Source: an uncultured Chryseobacterium sp. (GTDB taxonomy: Bacteria > Bacteroidota > Bacteroidia > Flavobacteriales > Weeksellaceae). Taken from it: DNA of 64,000 nucleotides. Of the stretch, positions 8,587-17,437 are shown one piece after another. Position numbers and translations under genes: made by a program. The stretch spans positions 1-64,000 of the forward strand of contig CAJYGB010000018.1 in assembly GCA_913774355.1 (NCBI GenBank), in the 5' to 3' direction. Position 1 is the stretch's first letter. Every line of letters starts with the position of its first letter. The notes under the pieces are model-generated. The model was not told the DNA's origin. It saw only the letters and a program-made list of their open reading frames with translations, and searched no databases.

Positions 8587-9480
8587 TTATTCCGGCTGAA
8601 TAATGACATAACGGACAAGCGGAAAGGCGGTCTTTACCGTTCTGCGAATGCGCTGGACGGCTTCCGTGATTTCTTCCGTATCGAGGTGGTCTTTGAAGTC
8701 GATGATCAGCACCAGCACGATCTCTTCGGGTGACTGATAGGTAGACAGTATATTTTTTGTCCTTACCACCGCATCATCCCGCTCTGCCAGTTTGCTGATC
8801 TTTTCCCGGGTTTCGGGTGCTATGCCTTCACCCATCAGCAGGCTCCTGCTTTCCCGCGCCAGGATCAGCGATACAAAAACAAGGATCAGCCCCACGATGA
8901 TCGATGCTACGCCGTCCAGTTCCGGAATCCCGAAGGAATGGCTGATTCCCATCAGGATCATCACAACCGTAAGACCGGCCACCGCCGCGCCGTCTTCAAA
9001 AACAACCAGAAAGCTGGACGGGTCCTTGCTTTTGATGATGGCATCCCACCATCTTACGCCGTTGCGGGTCTTGTTGAATTCTTTAACGGAAATAATCAGC
9101 GAGGTTCCCTCAAAAATCAGTGAAAGGATCAGAACAATATAATTCCAGAACGGATCTTTCATCACTTCGGGCTTGATGATGTGAAGGATTCCCTGGTAAA
9201 TGGAAAGCGCACCGCCAAGGCCGAATATCAGGATGGAAACCACAAAAGACCAGAAATACAGTTCCTTGCCATACCCGAAAGGATGCGATTCGTCAGGCGC
9301 TTTTTTGCTTCTTTTGATTCCATACAAAAGCAGAAACTGGTTGGTGGTATCAACAGTGGAGTGGATCCCTTCCGAGATCATGGAAGAACTGTTGGTGAAG
9401 CTTCCTGCTACAAACTTGGTGATCGCGATCAGCAGATTGGCAGCGAGGGCACTGTAAATGGATTTGCGGTTATTGGCCAT
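8587..9480 (-). CDS. Cation diffusion facilitator (CDF) transporter
   Basis: This 297-residue inner-membrane protein has the CDF layout, with several hydrophobic segments followed by a cytoplasmic domain. The second membrane segment carries SSMISEGIHSTVDTTNQ, with the H-x3-D metal site. HPFGYGKELYFWSF follows, and ELDGVASIIVGLIL supplies the acidic residue of the fifth segment. The C-terminal domain begins after GEGIAPETREKI. Proteins of this type exchange Zn, Fe or Mn for protons and export excess metal. The HPFGYGKE-type sequence resembles the SLC30A9/YdfM-like branch, whose metal is less certain. It stands alone. The ATG at 9480 fits the first membrane segment. Confidence 0.85.
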   Translation of the reverse strand: MANNRKSIYSALAANLLIAITKFVAGSFTNSSSMISEGIHSTVDTTNQFLLLYGIKRSKKAPDESHPFGYGKELYFWSFVVSILIFGLGGALSIYQGILHIIKPEVMKDPFWNYIVLILSLIFEGTSLIISVKEFNKTRNGVRWWDAIIKSKDPSSFLVVFEDGAAVAGLTVVMILMGISHSFGIPELDGVASIIVGLILVFVSLILARESRSLLMGEGIAPETREKISKLAERDDAVVRTKNILSTYQSPEEIVLVLIIDFKDHLDTEEITEAVQRIRRTVKTAFPLVRYVIIQPE

Positions 9481-9580
9481 GGGCTGTCATCAAATGGAAA
9501 GATTCGGAATGTATTTAAAAATTAAGCTTTGCTAAATGTATGCCAGCATATCGAAACAAATAATCACTGTTTATTCATAT

Positions 9581-9958
9581 TTACAGGCTGCTGAACAGAT
9601 AGCCGATGAGAAAGATGCTGATGGACATAATCAGGACCGTTACGACTAAGATCAGGGAATTATTTCCTACAAATACATTCTCTATGATCCTTTTCCGGGT
9701 TTTCCTATAATTCAGGTAGGATAGGAGGAGAATTACAATGCCGGCAGCTACCAGGACCAGCCCGGTCACTCCGGAATATTCTTTCTGGTAATGGACCAGC
9801 TGTTGTTCTGTATTCAACAGGGCAATCTGTTTCAGGAACAGGGAAAATTTCACCAATATAAATCCGAAACCCATTAGGGCCACGGAAGTTCTCAGCCAGG
9901 CCAGGAAAGTCCGTTCATTGGCCAGATGATCGCTGGTATTATTTCTTTCATTCGTCAT
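9581..9958 (-). CDS. DUF202 (YidH-type) small membrane protein
   Basis: This 125-residue protein carries the DUF202 signature: ANERTFLAWLRTSVALMGFGF near residues 14-34. Three hydrophobic segments follow: FGFILVKFSLFL, VTGLVLVAAGIVILLLSY and LILVVTVLIMSISIFLIGY. Length and layout are typical of YidH-like inner-membrane proteins of unknown role. It reads in the same direction as the CDF gene 100 bp downstream but the gap argues for separate transcription. Confidence 0.85.
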   Translation of the reverse strand: MTNERNNTSDHLANERTFLAWLRTSVALMGFGFILVKFSLFLKQIALLNTEQQLVHYQKEYSGVTGLVLVAAGIVILLLSYLNYRKTRKRIIENVFVGNNSLILVVTVLIMSISIFLIGYLFSSL

Positions 9959-10340
9959 CTCATGATTTTAAGTGGTTCTGAAGTTTGTGATTAATTGAAA
10001 TACAAACCCCAATCCAATATGCTGATTTGACGGACTGAATTTTGTTTTTCCGGCCCGGACAGCTTAAAACCCGTTTCTCCTTATTTCCCAGGGTTTGCTC
10101 AGATTTAACATATGATAGTGCATGGCTTCTGCTCCGCTCAGCCAACGTAATTGATTTCACTTAATCACAGGGTATAAAATCTCAGGTTTTTAAAAAACTT
10201 TTGTGCGCTGTTTTTAGCGTGAAACATTCAACTTCTTTATGTAGCATGAATGTCTTTTGCCGCTTTCGTGGTAAAATTCTCCCACAGATCGCACAGATTG
10301 GTATTGTTAATTTGAAATATATTTTAATTAAAATTCATAG
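9959..10340. other. Intergenic region without a recognisable gene
   Basis: A 66-codon minus-strand frame (9960-10160) begins here, but its sequence looks unlike a protein. A short CACAGATCGCACAGATT tract near 10283 resembles dispersed CACAGATT-type repeats in flavobacterial genomes. No promoter, hairpin or RNA gene was identified. Confidence 0.4.
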
Positions 10341-11092
10341 ATAATAAAACAGGATCGTCATTCGCTAGCCTGGAAAGCACTCGAAGAACATGCTTATGCC
10401 ACGGCTGCAAAATACTAGGTCCTGGGATACGGCCTTCCGGACGATGAAACGGAACTGGAAAAAGTATGTCAGACTGCTAATGAACTAAATGAAAAATCGC
10501 TCCACCCGGATCTTTGTGCCATTCTGGGACTGATTGCGCTGGATCACAACGAAATTTTTGAATACGACCGGGTAAAAACATTGATGAAATATATCGACTG
10601 GAGTATCTGCGCGCTCGAAAAAGATCCTCAGCATTATACCTGCAGCAGGAATGCCGGTTCCGCTCTCTATTGGCTCAACGATACAAAAGGAGCATTGCAG
10701 TATTACCTTAGGAGTAATGCCATACGTCCTTCACCGGTACTGCAGATCCGTATCTTCAACATCCGGCATCAGGGTGAAGGGTAGCCCGATTTTTCAGAAC
10801 TGAATATCTCATGCGATACCCATTCCGCTATGGAAGCATATAATGCCGGGGTAGAAATCAACCGGATTTTGGATGCTTATCCCGGAATGCCTGCAACTGA
10901 ACATCAATAGCGGAAATCTATGAGTATATTGGTGCTGCACAGATCGACCGGGAGCGTTATGAGGATGCTCTGACGAACCTTGAAAAATATTTACAACTGA
11001 ATCCCTTACCGCATACACAGAACAACCTGAAAATTACCCGCGAATACGCCGGAAAAAAGGGAGGCTTTTTCAGAAACCTGTTGGGAATATAG
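10341..11092 (+). pseudogene. Decayed tetratricopeptide-repeat gene
   Basis: A coherent protein-like frame runs from about 10350 (WKALEEHAYATAAKY) through ELNEKSLHPDLCAILGLIAL, ALEKDPQHYTCSRNAGSALYW and GALQYYLRSNAIRP. These are helix-pair repeats of the TPR type. It is interrupted by in-frame stops at 10416-10418, 10782-10784 and 10908-10910. After about 10915 the similarity continues in another frame (YEYIGAAQIDRERYEDALTNLEKYL, ending TAG at 11090-11092). No start codon is visible at the 5' end, where the frame meets a stop at 10338. Several independent lesions show real decay rather than a sequencing error. The original function is unknown; TPR proteins usually bind partner proteins. Confidence 0.75.
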
Positions 11093-11140
11093 GTATTGTT
11101 CCCCGGTGATCAGCAACACGCAAAGGTTATAAATGGAAAT

Positions 11141-11188
11141 GTAAAACAAAACCTGCAGGAATTATTCGTTCTGCAGGTTTTGTTTTAC
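11141..11188. terminator. Strong bidirectional hairpin terminator
   Basis: There is an 18-bp perfect stem (11141-11158 with 11171-11188) around a 12-base loop. It has an A-rich left arm and T-rich right arm, so it can end transcripts from both sides. On the minus strand it follows the stop of the GG-leader peptide gene at 11210. Confidence 0.8.
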
Positions 11189-11209
11189 CTAAAATAAAAT
11201 TTGTAGATG

Positions 11210-11356
11210 TTAACTCGTTACAGGGCAGGCAACGATACAGATTACCCACGGGCATCGTTTGATTCCCGGAGGAGGGCAGCATTCTTCGGAACAGCCTGAA
11301 GCACCGCCGTTGATTCCTTTCAGCTGGTCCCTTGAGATTTTTTTATAATTTTTCAT
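11210..11356 (-). CDS. GG-leader bacteriocin-like peptide 1
   Basis: This 48-residue peptide begins MKNYKKISRDQLKGINGG, a double-glycine leader of the kind found in Bacteroidota natural-product precursors (TIGR04149-like) and in many Chryseobacterium bacteriocin-like proteins. The core after GG has five cysteines (GC, ECC, RC, IC, AC, with six counting both of CC) plus CCPPP, suggesting disulfides or modification. Family knowledge predicts cleavage after GG by a C39-peptidase ABC exporter, but no such exporter is in the window. A second peptide gene with the same leader lies 27 bases upstream, so both are likely one transcript ended by the 11141-11188 hairpin. Biological activity is not shown by sequence. 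Confidence 0.75.
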   Translation of the reverse strand: MKNYKKISRDQLKGINGGASGCSEECCPPPGIKRCPWVICIVACPVTS

Positions 11357-11383
11357 AATAAAAAGTTTGGGTTGACTATCAAA

Positions 11384-11527
11384 TTAAGGCTGGTTTCCGC
11401 CGCCGCATCCGTCATAAGGCCGGCACTGCCATTTACCGCCGATAAAACATAACTGACCGCCCGGACATGTAATTCCGCCTGTGATGGTCTTCATTTCCTG
11501 TCTGTTGATCTTTTTTAAATTTTTCAT
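11384..11527 (-). CDS. GG-leader bacteriocin-like peptide 2
   Basis: This 47-residue peptide starts MKNLKKINRQEMKTITGG, followed by a core of about 29 residues with four cysteines and many glycines (CPGGQLCFIGG, QCRPYDGCGGG). I chose the ATG at 11527 because the leader motif begins there; an upstream in-frame extension to 11635 adds unrelated sequence. The leader closely matches that of peptide 1 (MKN-KKI-R-x2-K-I-GG) while the cores differ. This is the pattern of duplicated precursors with diversified products. No modification enzyme or exporter is adjacent. Alternative: small secreted proteins without antimicrobial role. Confidence 0.75.
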   Translation of the reverse strand: MKNLKKINRQEMKTITGGITCPGGQLCFIGGKWQCRPYDGCGGGNQP

Positions 11528-11805
11528 AAACATAAGATTTGGTTCTTCTCGAAGATAATAAATTTCTCTCAATTGGAATACACTATGCCGGGAAATATTT
11601 TGTATTGGCAGGATCATTTTATCGACGATTCTCATTATGTTGCTGTTTGAATACGATTTACGTACATTGTATTTGTAATTTTTTTAGCTTATTTCCGGAT
11701 AAAGTAGCGGTCTTTCTTTTAATTTTTTTGTTTTATGATGAGATATTTACGTTAATATTTACTCCATATCGCAGCATCGGAGCGCTCCATAAAAAAAATA
11801 TATTG

Positions 11806-11813
11806 TAATTTTG
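11806..11813 (+). promoter_or_regulatory. Flavobacterial -7 box before the metal/TonB operon
   Basis: TAATTTTG fits TAnnTTTG exactly, 10 bases before the ATG at 11824. Transcription would then start within a few bases of the start codon. No TTG at the right spacing was found, so the call is tentative. Confidence 0.35.
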
Positions 11814-11823
11814 TGCTTCCGGT

Positions 11824-12177
11824 ATGCAGAAAATTCTCAAAACTTTCTTTGTTTTCTCTTTGCTGACAGTATTTTTATATAATGTCAGCGGGATCAGTGT
11901 ATGCATTGAACACGCAAGGCATGCTAAAAATTTTGCTGCAAAACTGAAGGATCAGAAAACAGGAAAAGGCACCTCCATTTCTCAGGATGATGAATGCCAG
12001 TGTGCTATTCATATGCAAATGAATCATGTATTGCTTCCGGAACCTATGGTTATTGATCTGCCGTACGGCGATACCTTTTCAGGAGAGATGGCCCATACAA
12101 AAGCCATTGCCTATTACTGCTTACTCGATTATTTCAGTTCGAGGGCTCCGCCGCATTCTTTTTTAGCGGTAGCATAG
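11824..12177 (+). CDS. Exported small protein with a Cys/His/Met cluster, first gene of TonB/ABC operon
   Basis: This 117-residue protein has an N-terminal signal peptide (KILKTFFVFSLLTVFLYNVSG) and no domain I recognise. The middle carries CIEHARHAKN and DDECQCAIHMQMNH, a cluster of Cys, His and Met residues that could bind a metal such as copper. It is followed after 146 bases by a TonB-dependent receptor, then by two DUF3526 permeases and an ABC ATPase in the same orientation. A role in handling the substrate of that system at the periplasmic side is plausible but is inference. Confidence 0.6.
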   Translation: MQKILKTFFVFSLLTVFLYNVSGISVCIEHARHAKNFAAKLKDQKTGKGTSISQDDECQCAIHMQMNHVLLPEPMVIDLPYGDTFSGEMAHTKAIAYYCLLDYFSSRAPPHSFLAVA

Positions 12178-12323
12178 TTTAAATCATAAATTATTATTCC
12201 GCAATCTGATGCAGATCATCCGGTCTGCAGGGCAATATCTGTGACCTTTTGGATCAGTTTACTGATGCAGAGGGTATTTCAATAATATCTGACAGGCTGA
12301 TGTCAGAATCATTCTTATTTTAA

Positions 12324-14642
12324 ATGAAAACCAATTTGTATTATAGCAGGGAACTGCAAAAATGTATTCCCGGCACAAAGCATACGCTTTCGGCAGCTCT
12401 ATTCTGCTTTTCATCTGTCTTTTTTACCGCACAGCAGAAACAGGCCGATTCGGTCTCGGTGACCATCCGGACTGTTGAGGTAATCGGGCGTAAATCCCGA
12501 GATTATGTTTCAGATTATTCTTTTGCGGCTACCAAGATTGCGATGAAGAATATGGATCTTCCTTTAACGCTGAATACCGTAACCAAAGAACTGATGAATG
12601 ACAGGCAGGCTTTTCAGCTGGGCGATGTCATGAAAAACGTAAGTGGTGTTTCCCCTTCCAGCTATTACAACCAGTACAGCATCCGTGGAATCAGCCAGAA
12701 TGAGGAAGGGCAGATCATCAACGGAATGAGGACCCGCCAGAATTATTTCCTTCAGCCCATGACGTCCAATATAGAGCGGGTGGAAGTATTTAAAGGCCCT
12801 GCGAGTATTACCATGTCGAGTGCAGATCCTGGCGGAACCATTAATATGGTGACCAAAAAGCCGCTGCCGAATCCGCGTCGTGAGATCAGCTTTTCCACGG
12901 GAAGTTTCAATACTTACCGCGCAACTGCAGATCTTACCGGCCCGCTTAACAAAAGCAGAACACTCCTGTACCGATTCAATGGTGCTTATCAGGATGCAGG
13001 TTCTTTCAGGGAAAATGTAAACAATAGCGGAATGTTGCTTTCCCCCTCGATCACTTTTATCCCTGATGAAAAAACTTCCGTTAATGTTGAGCTCATTTAC
13101 AGCGACCTCCATGGCAATCTGGACCGCGGACAGCCTATTTTCGGTGCGGTAGCGGGAAAAACAGATCTTAACAGTACGCCTAGAAGTTTAAATCTCGGTG
13201 CCCCGGGCGATTTCTTTAAAACCAGAGAGCTTATCATCATGGGTTCCCTGTCACATTATTTTACGAAAAACATCAGTTTTAATGCATCCTACATGAAACA
13301 GTTCTGGCAGGAAAACCTTCAGGAACACCGTACCACAAATACTTTTGTCCCAGACATCAGCAATAATCCCGTTTCCAGTCTGGCCATGATGCAGTTTGTT
13401 CAGCGGAAACAGCGTTGGGAAGTAGATAATGTAAATGCGTATTTTAATTTTACTTATAAGACACGGGCATTTTTCCACCAGACACTGGTCGGTTACGACA
13501 GCCAGATCTGGGAAAAACAGGATGGTGGCCGGCAGGATGCAGCCAGAGGGTTTATGCTCAAGGACGGAACGGTAGCTTCTTCTTATAATCCTGCTAATGC
13601 AGATCTTTATCAGACCATGGAATACAACGGAATCGTATTGCCGAAACCCAATGTTCATCCTTTTGATCTCAGCCCTGGTGCTCAGAATCATCGGGAAACA
13701 GGAGCATACGTTGTAAATGTCATCAATCCTCTGCCGCCTGCACTTACCAGTACCCACGCTGCTTATCTCCAGCATCTTTTAACATGGAAAAAATTCAAAT
13801 TGCTTGCAGGATTACGCCAGGAATGGTTCCGGGATATTACCAATTTTAAAAACGATAACCAGACCTCGTTCGATAATTCAAAACTGCTTTACAGGATCGG
13901 GTTAACCTATAGCCTGACGGATGACATTAACGTCTACGGGACATATCTTACAGGTTATCAGCCCCAATCCAATACCGTTTCACTGATGCCCAATACGGGG
14001 AATTTTACAGGCTCGGTATCCGCCGCGAAATTCAGGCCTTTAACTTCCGATCTTAAAGAGTTCGGGATAAAAGGCCGCCTTTTTAAAAAATTCTCCCTGA
14101 GCCTGGCGGTTTACGAAATCAATCAGAGAAATATCCTCATCAATGCCAATAACCCTGCAGAACCGGATGAGCTTGTACAGCGGGGTGCCGACCACAGCCG
14201 GGGTTTTGAAACGGAATTTACCGGATATATCCTTCCGAACTGGCATATCTACGGCGGTTACAGCTACATCGATGCGAAAATCATGAATGATGCGAATCCG
14301 GTTCTAATCGGACAGCGGAAAGAAAATACCTCGAAAAATTCGGTGAATCTCTGGAGCCGTTACAACTTTTCAAAAGTTTCCTTTCTGAAAGATCTGGGAA
14401 TAGGGATAGGAATGCTGTATCAGAGCTCAAAAGTTCCATGGTTTACCCGGAGTTTTGAGCTTCCTGCATATGCAACTCTTGATGCCGCATTGTATTACTC
14501 ACTTTTTAAATCGAAACTTCAACTGGCTTTGAATATCAATAACATCACAGATAAGGCATACTGGATCGGTGCACAGAATTACCTGCGCCTGTTTCCGGGG
14601 GCACCGAGAAATTTTTTACTAACAGCAGCCTATAAATTTTAA
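12324..14642 (+). CDS. TonB-dependent siderophore-type outer-membrane receptor
   Basis: This 772-residue receptor has a signal sequence ending near residue 36 (FFTAQQ). The plug domain covers about 50-190: PLTLNTVTKELMNDR, LGDVMKNVSGVS, YSIRGI, IERVEVFKGPASI and PGGTINMVTKKP are classic siderophore-receptor plug motifs. A 22-strand barrel follows and ends in a terminal Phe (FLLTAAYKF). There is no carboxypeptidase-like N-terminal domain. Family members import ferric siderophores or other metal chelates using TonB energy. The stop is 2 bases before the downstream permease, so the gene is operonic with the ABC system. The substrate may be a metal complex, but cannot be named. Confidence 0.87.
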   Translation: MKTNLYYSRELQKCIPGTKHTLSAALFCFSSVFFTAQQKQADSVSVTIRTVEVIGRKSRDYVSDYSFAATKIAMKNMDLPLTLNTVTKELMNDRQAFQLGDVMKNVSGVSPSSYYNQYSIRGISQNEEGQIINGMRTRQNYFLQPMTSNIERVEVFKGPASITMSSADPGGTINMVTKKPLPNPRREISFSTGSFNTYRATADLTGPLNKSRTLLYRFNGAYQDAGSFRENVNNSGMLLSPSITFIPDEKTSVNVELIYSDLHGNLDRGQPIFGAVAGKTDLNSTPRSLNLGAPGDFFKTRELIIMGSLSHYFTKNISFNASYMKQFWQENLQEHRTTNTFVPDISNNPVSSLAMMQFVQRKQRWEVDNVNAYFNFTYKTRAFFHQTLVGYDSQIWEKQDGGRQDAARGFMLKDGTVASSYNPANADLYQTMEYNGIVLPKPNVHPFDLSPGAQNHRETGAYVVNVINPLPPALTSTHAAYLQHLLTWKKFKLLAGLRQEWFRDITNFKNDNQTSFDNSKLLYRIGLTYSLTDDINVYGTYLTGYQPQSNTVSLMPNTGNFTGSVSAAKFRPLTSDLKEFGIKGRLFKKFSLSLAVYEINQRNILINANNPAEPDELVQRGADHSRGFETEFTGYILPNWHIYGGYSYIDAKIMNDANPVLIGQRKENTSKNSVNLWSRYNFSKVSFLKDLGIGIGMLYQSSKVPWFTRSFELPAYATLDAALYYSLFKSKLQLALNINNITDKAYWIGAQNYLRLFPGAPRNFLLTAAYKF

Positions 14643-14644
14643 TT

Positions 14645-16090
14645 ATGACAACATCAACATTAAAGCTGATCATCAGGAAAACGCGGCAGGACCTGATGAG
14701 AGGGAAACAAAACCTGCTGATTTCCTTCACCATTATTCTGTTCTGTATGCTTAGCATCGGGATCGGATTTACAAAATATACGGAAACCAATGCGCAGGTA
14801 CAGGAATACCGCCGGCAGGTGCGCGACCAGTGGGAGCACAGGCCCGCCAAGCACCCGCACCGAATGGCCCATTACGGATATCTTGTTTTCAGGATGGCAC
14901 ATCCGCTGAGCATTTTCGATAACGGGCTGGACGATTACCTTGGGAATGTGATCTTCCTCGAGGCCCACAAACAAAATTCAGCCAATCTTTCGGAGGCGGG
15001 CAGTTCAGGGATCCTGGTACGTTTCGGAACATTCAGCAGTGCGTTCATCTTACAGTGCATTGTACCGCTGATCCTTCTGTTTTTGGGATTCGGCCTGATT
15101 GCGCGGGAACGTGAAGATGCCACCTTAAAGATCCTGAGCACACAGGGTGCATCCGGGACAACGATTGTAAAAGGGAAAATCCTGGGGCTCTGGCAGTTTT
15201 CCCTCTTGTTCCTGCTGCCTGTTTTGCCTGTTGTTCTGGTAGCAGCCCTAATGTCCGGAATGAGTGGAATTGCAGATGTTTCAGTCCGGCTGCTCACTAT
15301 TTTATCGGGATACCTCATCTATTATTTCTTTATCTCTACTGTAACGGTCCTGGTTTCAGCAGTCAGCAGGAGTTCTTCGCTGGCATTGGTAGGCCTGATC
15401 GGGAGTTGGCTCCTTCTGGTAATTTTTTTGCCGAAAGGAATTCAGTTTGCCGCACAGAACCTGTATCCTGTACCTTCTAGAATAGCCTTTGAAACCGCAC
15501 TGGAAAAGGATATTCTGAAAGCAGGGGACAGCCATAATCCGGACGACCCGCATTTTAAAAAAATAAAAGATTCCCTGCTCGCCCGTTACAAAGTAAATGC
15601 GACCAGCGAACTGCCGTTCAATTACAGTGGTTTTGTGATGAAAGAAGGGGAAAAGATAAGTTCTCAGATTTACATCCGGCATCAGAAAGCATTGGAAGAA
15701 ACTTTCCGGAAGCAACAGCGCTTTTCAGAAATAAGTGCATTCTTCGATCCGATGATGGCCGTTAAAAATCTTTCCATGGCTGCTTCGGGAACCGATTATT
15801 TCTCATATACCGGATTTCAGAAACAGGCTGAAGAATACCGTTACCGCATGGCGCAGAAGCTTAACGAACTGCAGATTGAAAAGATCAGTAACATAAAACC
15901 TGAAAAGGGCGGACGTCCGGCTATTGTGGATGCCGGAAACTGGAAAAAATTCCCTGATTTCAAATATCAGCAGGCATCTTTTCGGGAAAGTATTACGGAG
16001 CAGTGGATCTCTGTGGCTGCACTGGTTTTTTGGCTGGCAGTCTGTGTGGGAATGATCGAAACAACAGGACGGAATTTAAAATTAATCTAA
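14645..16090 (+). CDS. DUF3526 ABC-2 type permease, subunit A
   Basis: This 481-residue membrane protein has one N-terminal membrane helix (NLLISFTIILFCMLSIGIGF), then a large outside loop with HRPAKHPHRMAHYGY. A cluster of helices at about 135-270 (FILQCIVPLILLFLGFGLIAREREDATLKIL is the hallmark of ABC-2 permeases) is followed by a second periplasmic domain and a final helix. This is the DUF3526 pattern. The next gene encodes a second protein of the same build, immediately adjacent, so the two should form the membrane part of one transporter with the ATPase that follows. Direction of transport is not decided by sequence; ABC-2 systems usually export. Confidence 0.78.
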   Translation: MTTSTLKLIIRKTRQDLMRGKQNLLISFTIILFCMLSIGIGFTKYTETNAQVQEYRRQVRDQWEHRPAKHPHRMAHYGYLVFRMAHPLSIFDNGLDDYLGNVIFLEAHKQNSANLSEAGSSGILVRFGTFSSAFILQCIVPLILLFLGFGLIAREREDATLKILSTQGASGTTIVKGKILGLWQFSLLFLLPVLPVVLVAALMSGMSGIADVSVRLLTILSGYLIYYFFISTVTVLVSAVSRSSSLALVGLIGSWLLLVIFLPKGIQFAAQNLYPVPSRIAFETALEKDILKAGDSHNPDDPHFKKIKDSLLARYKVNATSELPFNYSGFVMKEGEKISSQIYIRHQKALEETFRKQQRFSEISAFFDPMMAVKNLSMAASGTDYFSYTGFQKQAEEYRYRMAQKLNELQIEKISNIKPEKGGRPAIVDAGNWKKFPDFKYQQASFRESITEQWISVAALVFWLAVCVGMIETTGRNLKLI

Positions 16091-17437
16091 ATGAAAAATT
16101 ATTTATATAAACAGTTTTACCGGAATAAAGCTTATGTTGCGGCACTGATTTTCCTTTTTGCGGCAGGAATGATGTCAATATATACCGGAAAAAAGTTTCT
16201 GGAAAGAAATCAGGATATTATCGGCAAAAGCAAACAGTTTCAGAAAGAAAGCATCAGGAAAAATGTAAATTACCATAAAGACGACCTGGGGCTCATCTTG
16301 TATTATGTAAAATTTAATCTGATTAATGAAACGCCGGAACTCGCGGCCCTGAATATCGGAATGCGGGACGTGAACCCATCCGTTCAGGGCGTAACGATAC
16401 GGAATCTGGAAGAACAACGGTATAATGCAGATTTTTATAATCCGGCCAGTGCGGCGGCAGGAAATTTCGATTTCAGCTTTGTCCTCGTTTTCCTTTTCCC
16501 GCTGATTATTGTGGCTTTCTGCTACAACCTGATTTCAGAAGAAGAGGAAAGCGGCCGTTGGAAACTGCTTTCGGTGCAGAGCCGTCATCTGGGAAAGCTG
16601 CTGGATGTAAAATTGTTCATCCGTTTCTCTGCAGTAAGTATCGTCTATTTTTTGCTGGTTTTTGTTGCGGCTGTCTGGATTTCCATTTCTTTCAACAGTC
16701 TTTTTCTTGCATTTATTATTACCGGATGGCTTTATCTTATTTTTTGGTTTATGCTTTGCCGGTGGATTATTTCGTTCAGGAAATCGTCTGCTCAGAATGC
16801 CCTGATCTTACTTATCGTATGGGTAAGCATGAATTTTATCATTCCGATGAGCAGCAATATCCTGATCCAGAAATTTTATCCTGTTCAGGAGTCTCTGAAG
16901 GCCGTGATGCAGCAGCGTGAGGGGTATCATAATAAATGGGATGAACCGAAACAGCCGACGATGCAGAAATTTTATACAGCTTATCCTCAGTTTGCAAAGT
17001 TTACAGTAAAGGAAGACGATAGCTTCTCATGGACCTGGTATTATGCGATGCAGCACATGGGCGATCTGGAAGCTTCCTTTTCTTCGCAGCAGTACAATGA
17101 AAAAATGGCAAAACGTAATGAAGCAGCAAAAATATTAGGATATTTTCTTCCGAATATTCATACGCAGCTAGAGGGCAGCCGGCTTGCAGAAACGGGAATG
17201 GAGAATCACCTGGCTTTCGGGGATGCATTACGGAAATTCCACGAAGAAAAACGCCTGTTCTTTTATCCGCTGATATTTTCAGGCAAGACACCGGATGCGG
17301 TAAACTGGAATTCGCAGACGGTAAAGACGTTCCATGGTGCCGAACTTTTGGATCCGGCCGTTTTATTTTTTCCTTATCTGCTAATAATTATTATACTTCT
17401 TATTCTTTCACAAAATAAATTCAGAAAATTATGCTAA
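16091..17437 (+). CDS. DUF3526 ABC-2 type permease, subunit B
   Basis: This 448-residue protein has the same plan as the previous gene: N-terminal helix (AYVAALIFLFAAGMMSIY), a periplasmic loop, then FSFVLVFLFPLIIVAFCYNLISEEEESGRWKLLSVQS, six hydrophobic segments, a long outside region and a C-terminal helix (YLLIIIILLILSQ). The EEEESGRWKLL segment corresponds to EREDATLKIL of subunit A. It begins directly after the stop of subunit A and overlaps the ATPase gene by 7 bases, so the three are translationally linked. Confidence 0.78.
   Translation: MKNYLYKQFYRNKAYVAALIFLFAAGMMSIYTGKKFLERNQDIIGKSKQFQKESIRKNVNYHKDDLGLILYYVKFNLINETPELAALNIGMRDVNPSVQGVTIRNLEEQRYNADFYNPASAAAGNFDFSFVLVFLFPLIIVAFCYNLISEEEESGRWKLLSVQSRHLGKLLDVKLFIRFSAVSIVYFLLVFVAAVWISISFNSLFLAFIITGWLYLIFWFMLCRWIISFRKSSAQNALILLIVWVSMNFIIPMSSNILIQKFYPVQESLKAVMQQREGYHNKWDEPKQPTMQKFYTAYPQFAKFTVKEDDSFSWTWYYAMQHMGDLEASFSSQQYNEKMAKRNEAAKILGYFLPNIHTQLEGSRLAETGMENHLAFGDALRKFHEEKRLFFYPLIFSGKTPDAVNWNSQTVKTFHGAELLDPAVLFFPYLLIIIILLILSQNKFRKLC

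Noticed and set aside
9960..10160. A 66-codon minus-strand frame before the DUF202 gene
   Set aside because: Sequence has no fold-like pattern, overlaps nothing conserved, and sits where a promoter is expected.
10280..10300. CACAGATCGCACAGATT tract
   Set aside because: Resembles scattered flavobacterial repeats but only one degenerate unit is seen, so it was not called as a repeat.
12564..13112. A 182-codon open frame on the minus strand
   Set aside because: Lies wholly inside the TonB receptor gene, antisense, with no protein-like motif. It is a shadow of the GC-rich codon pattern.
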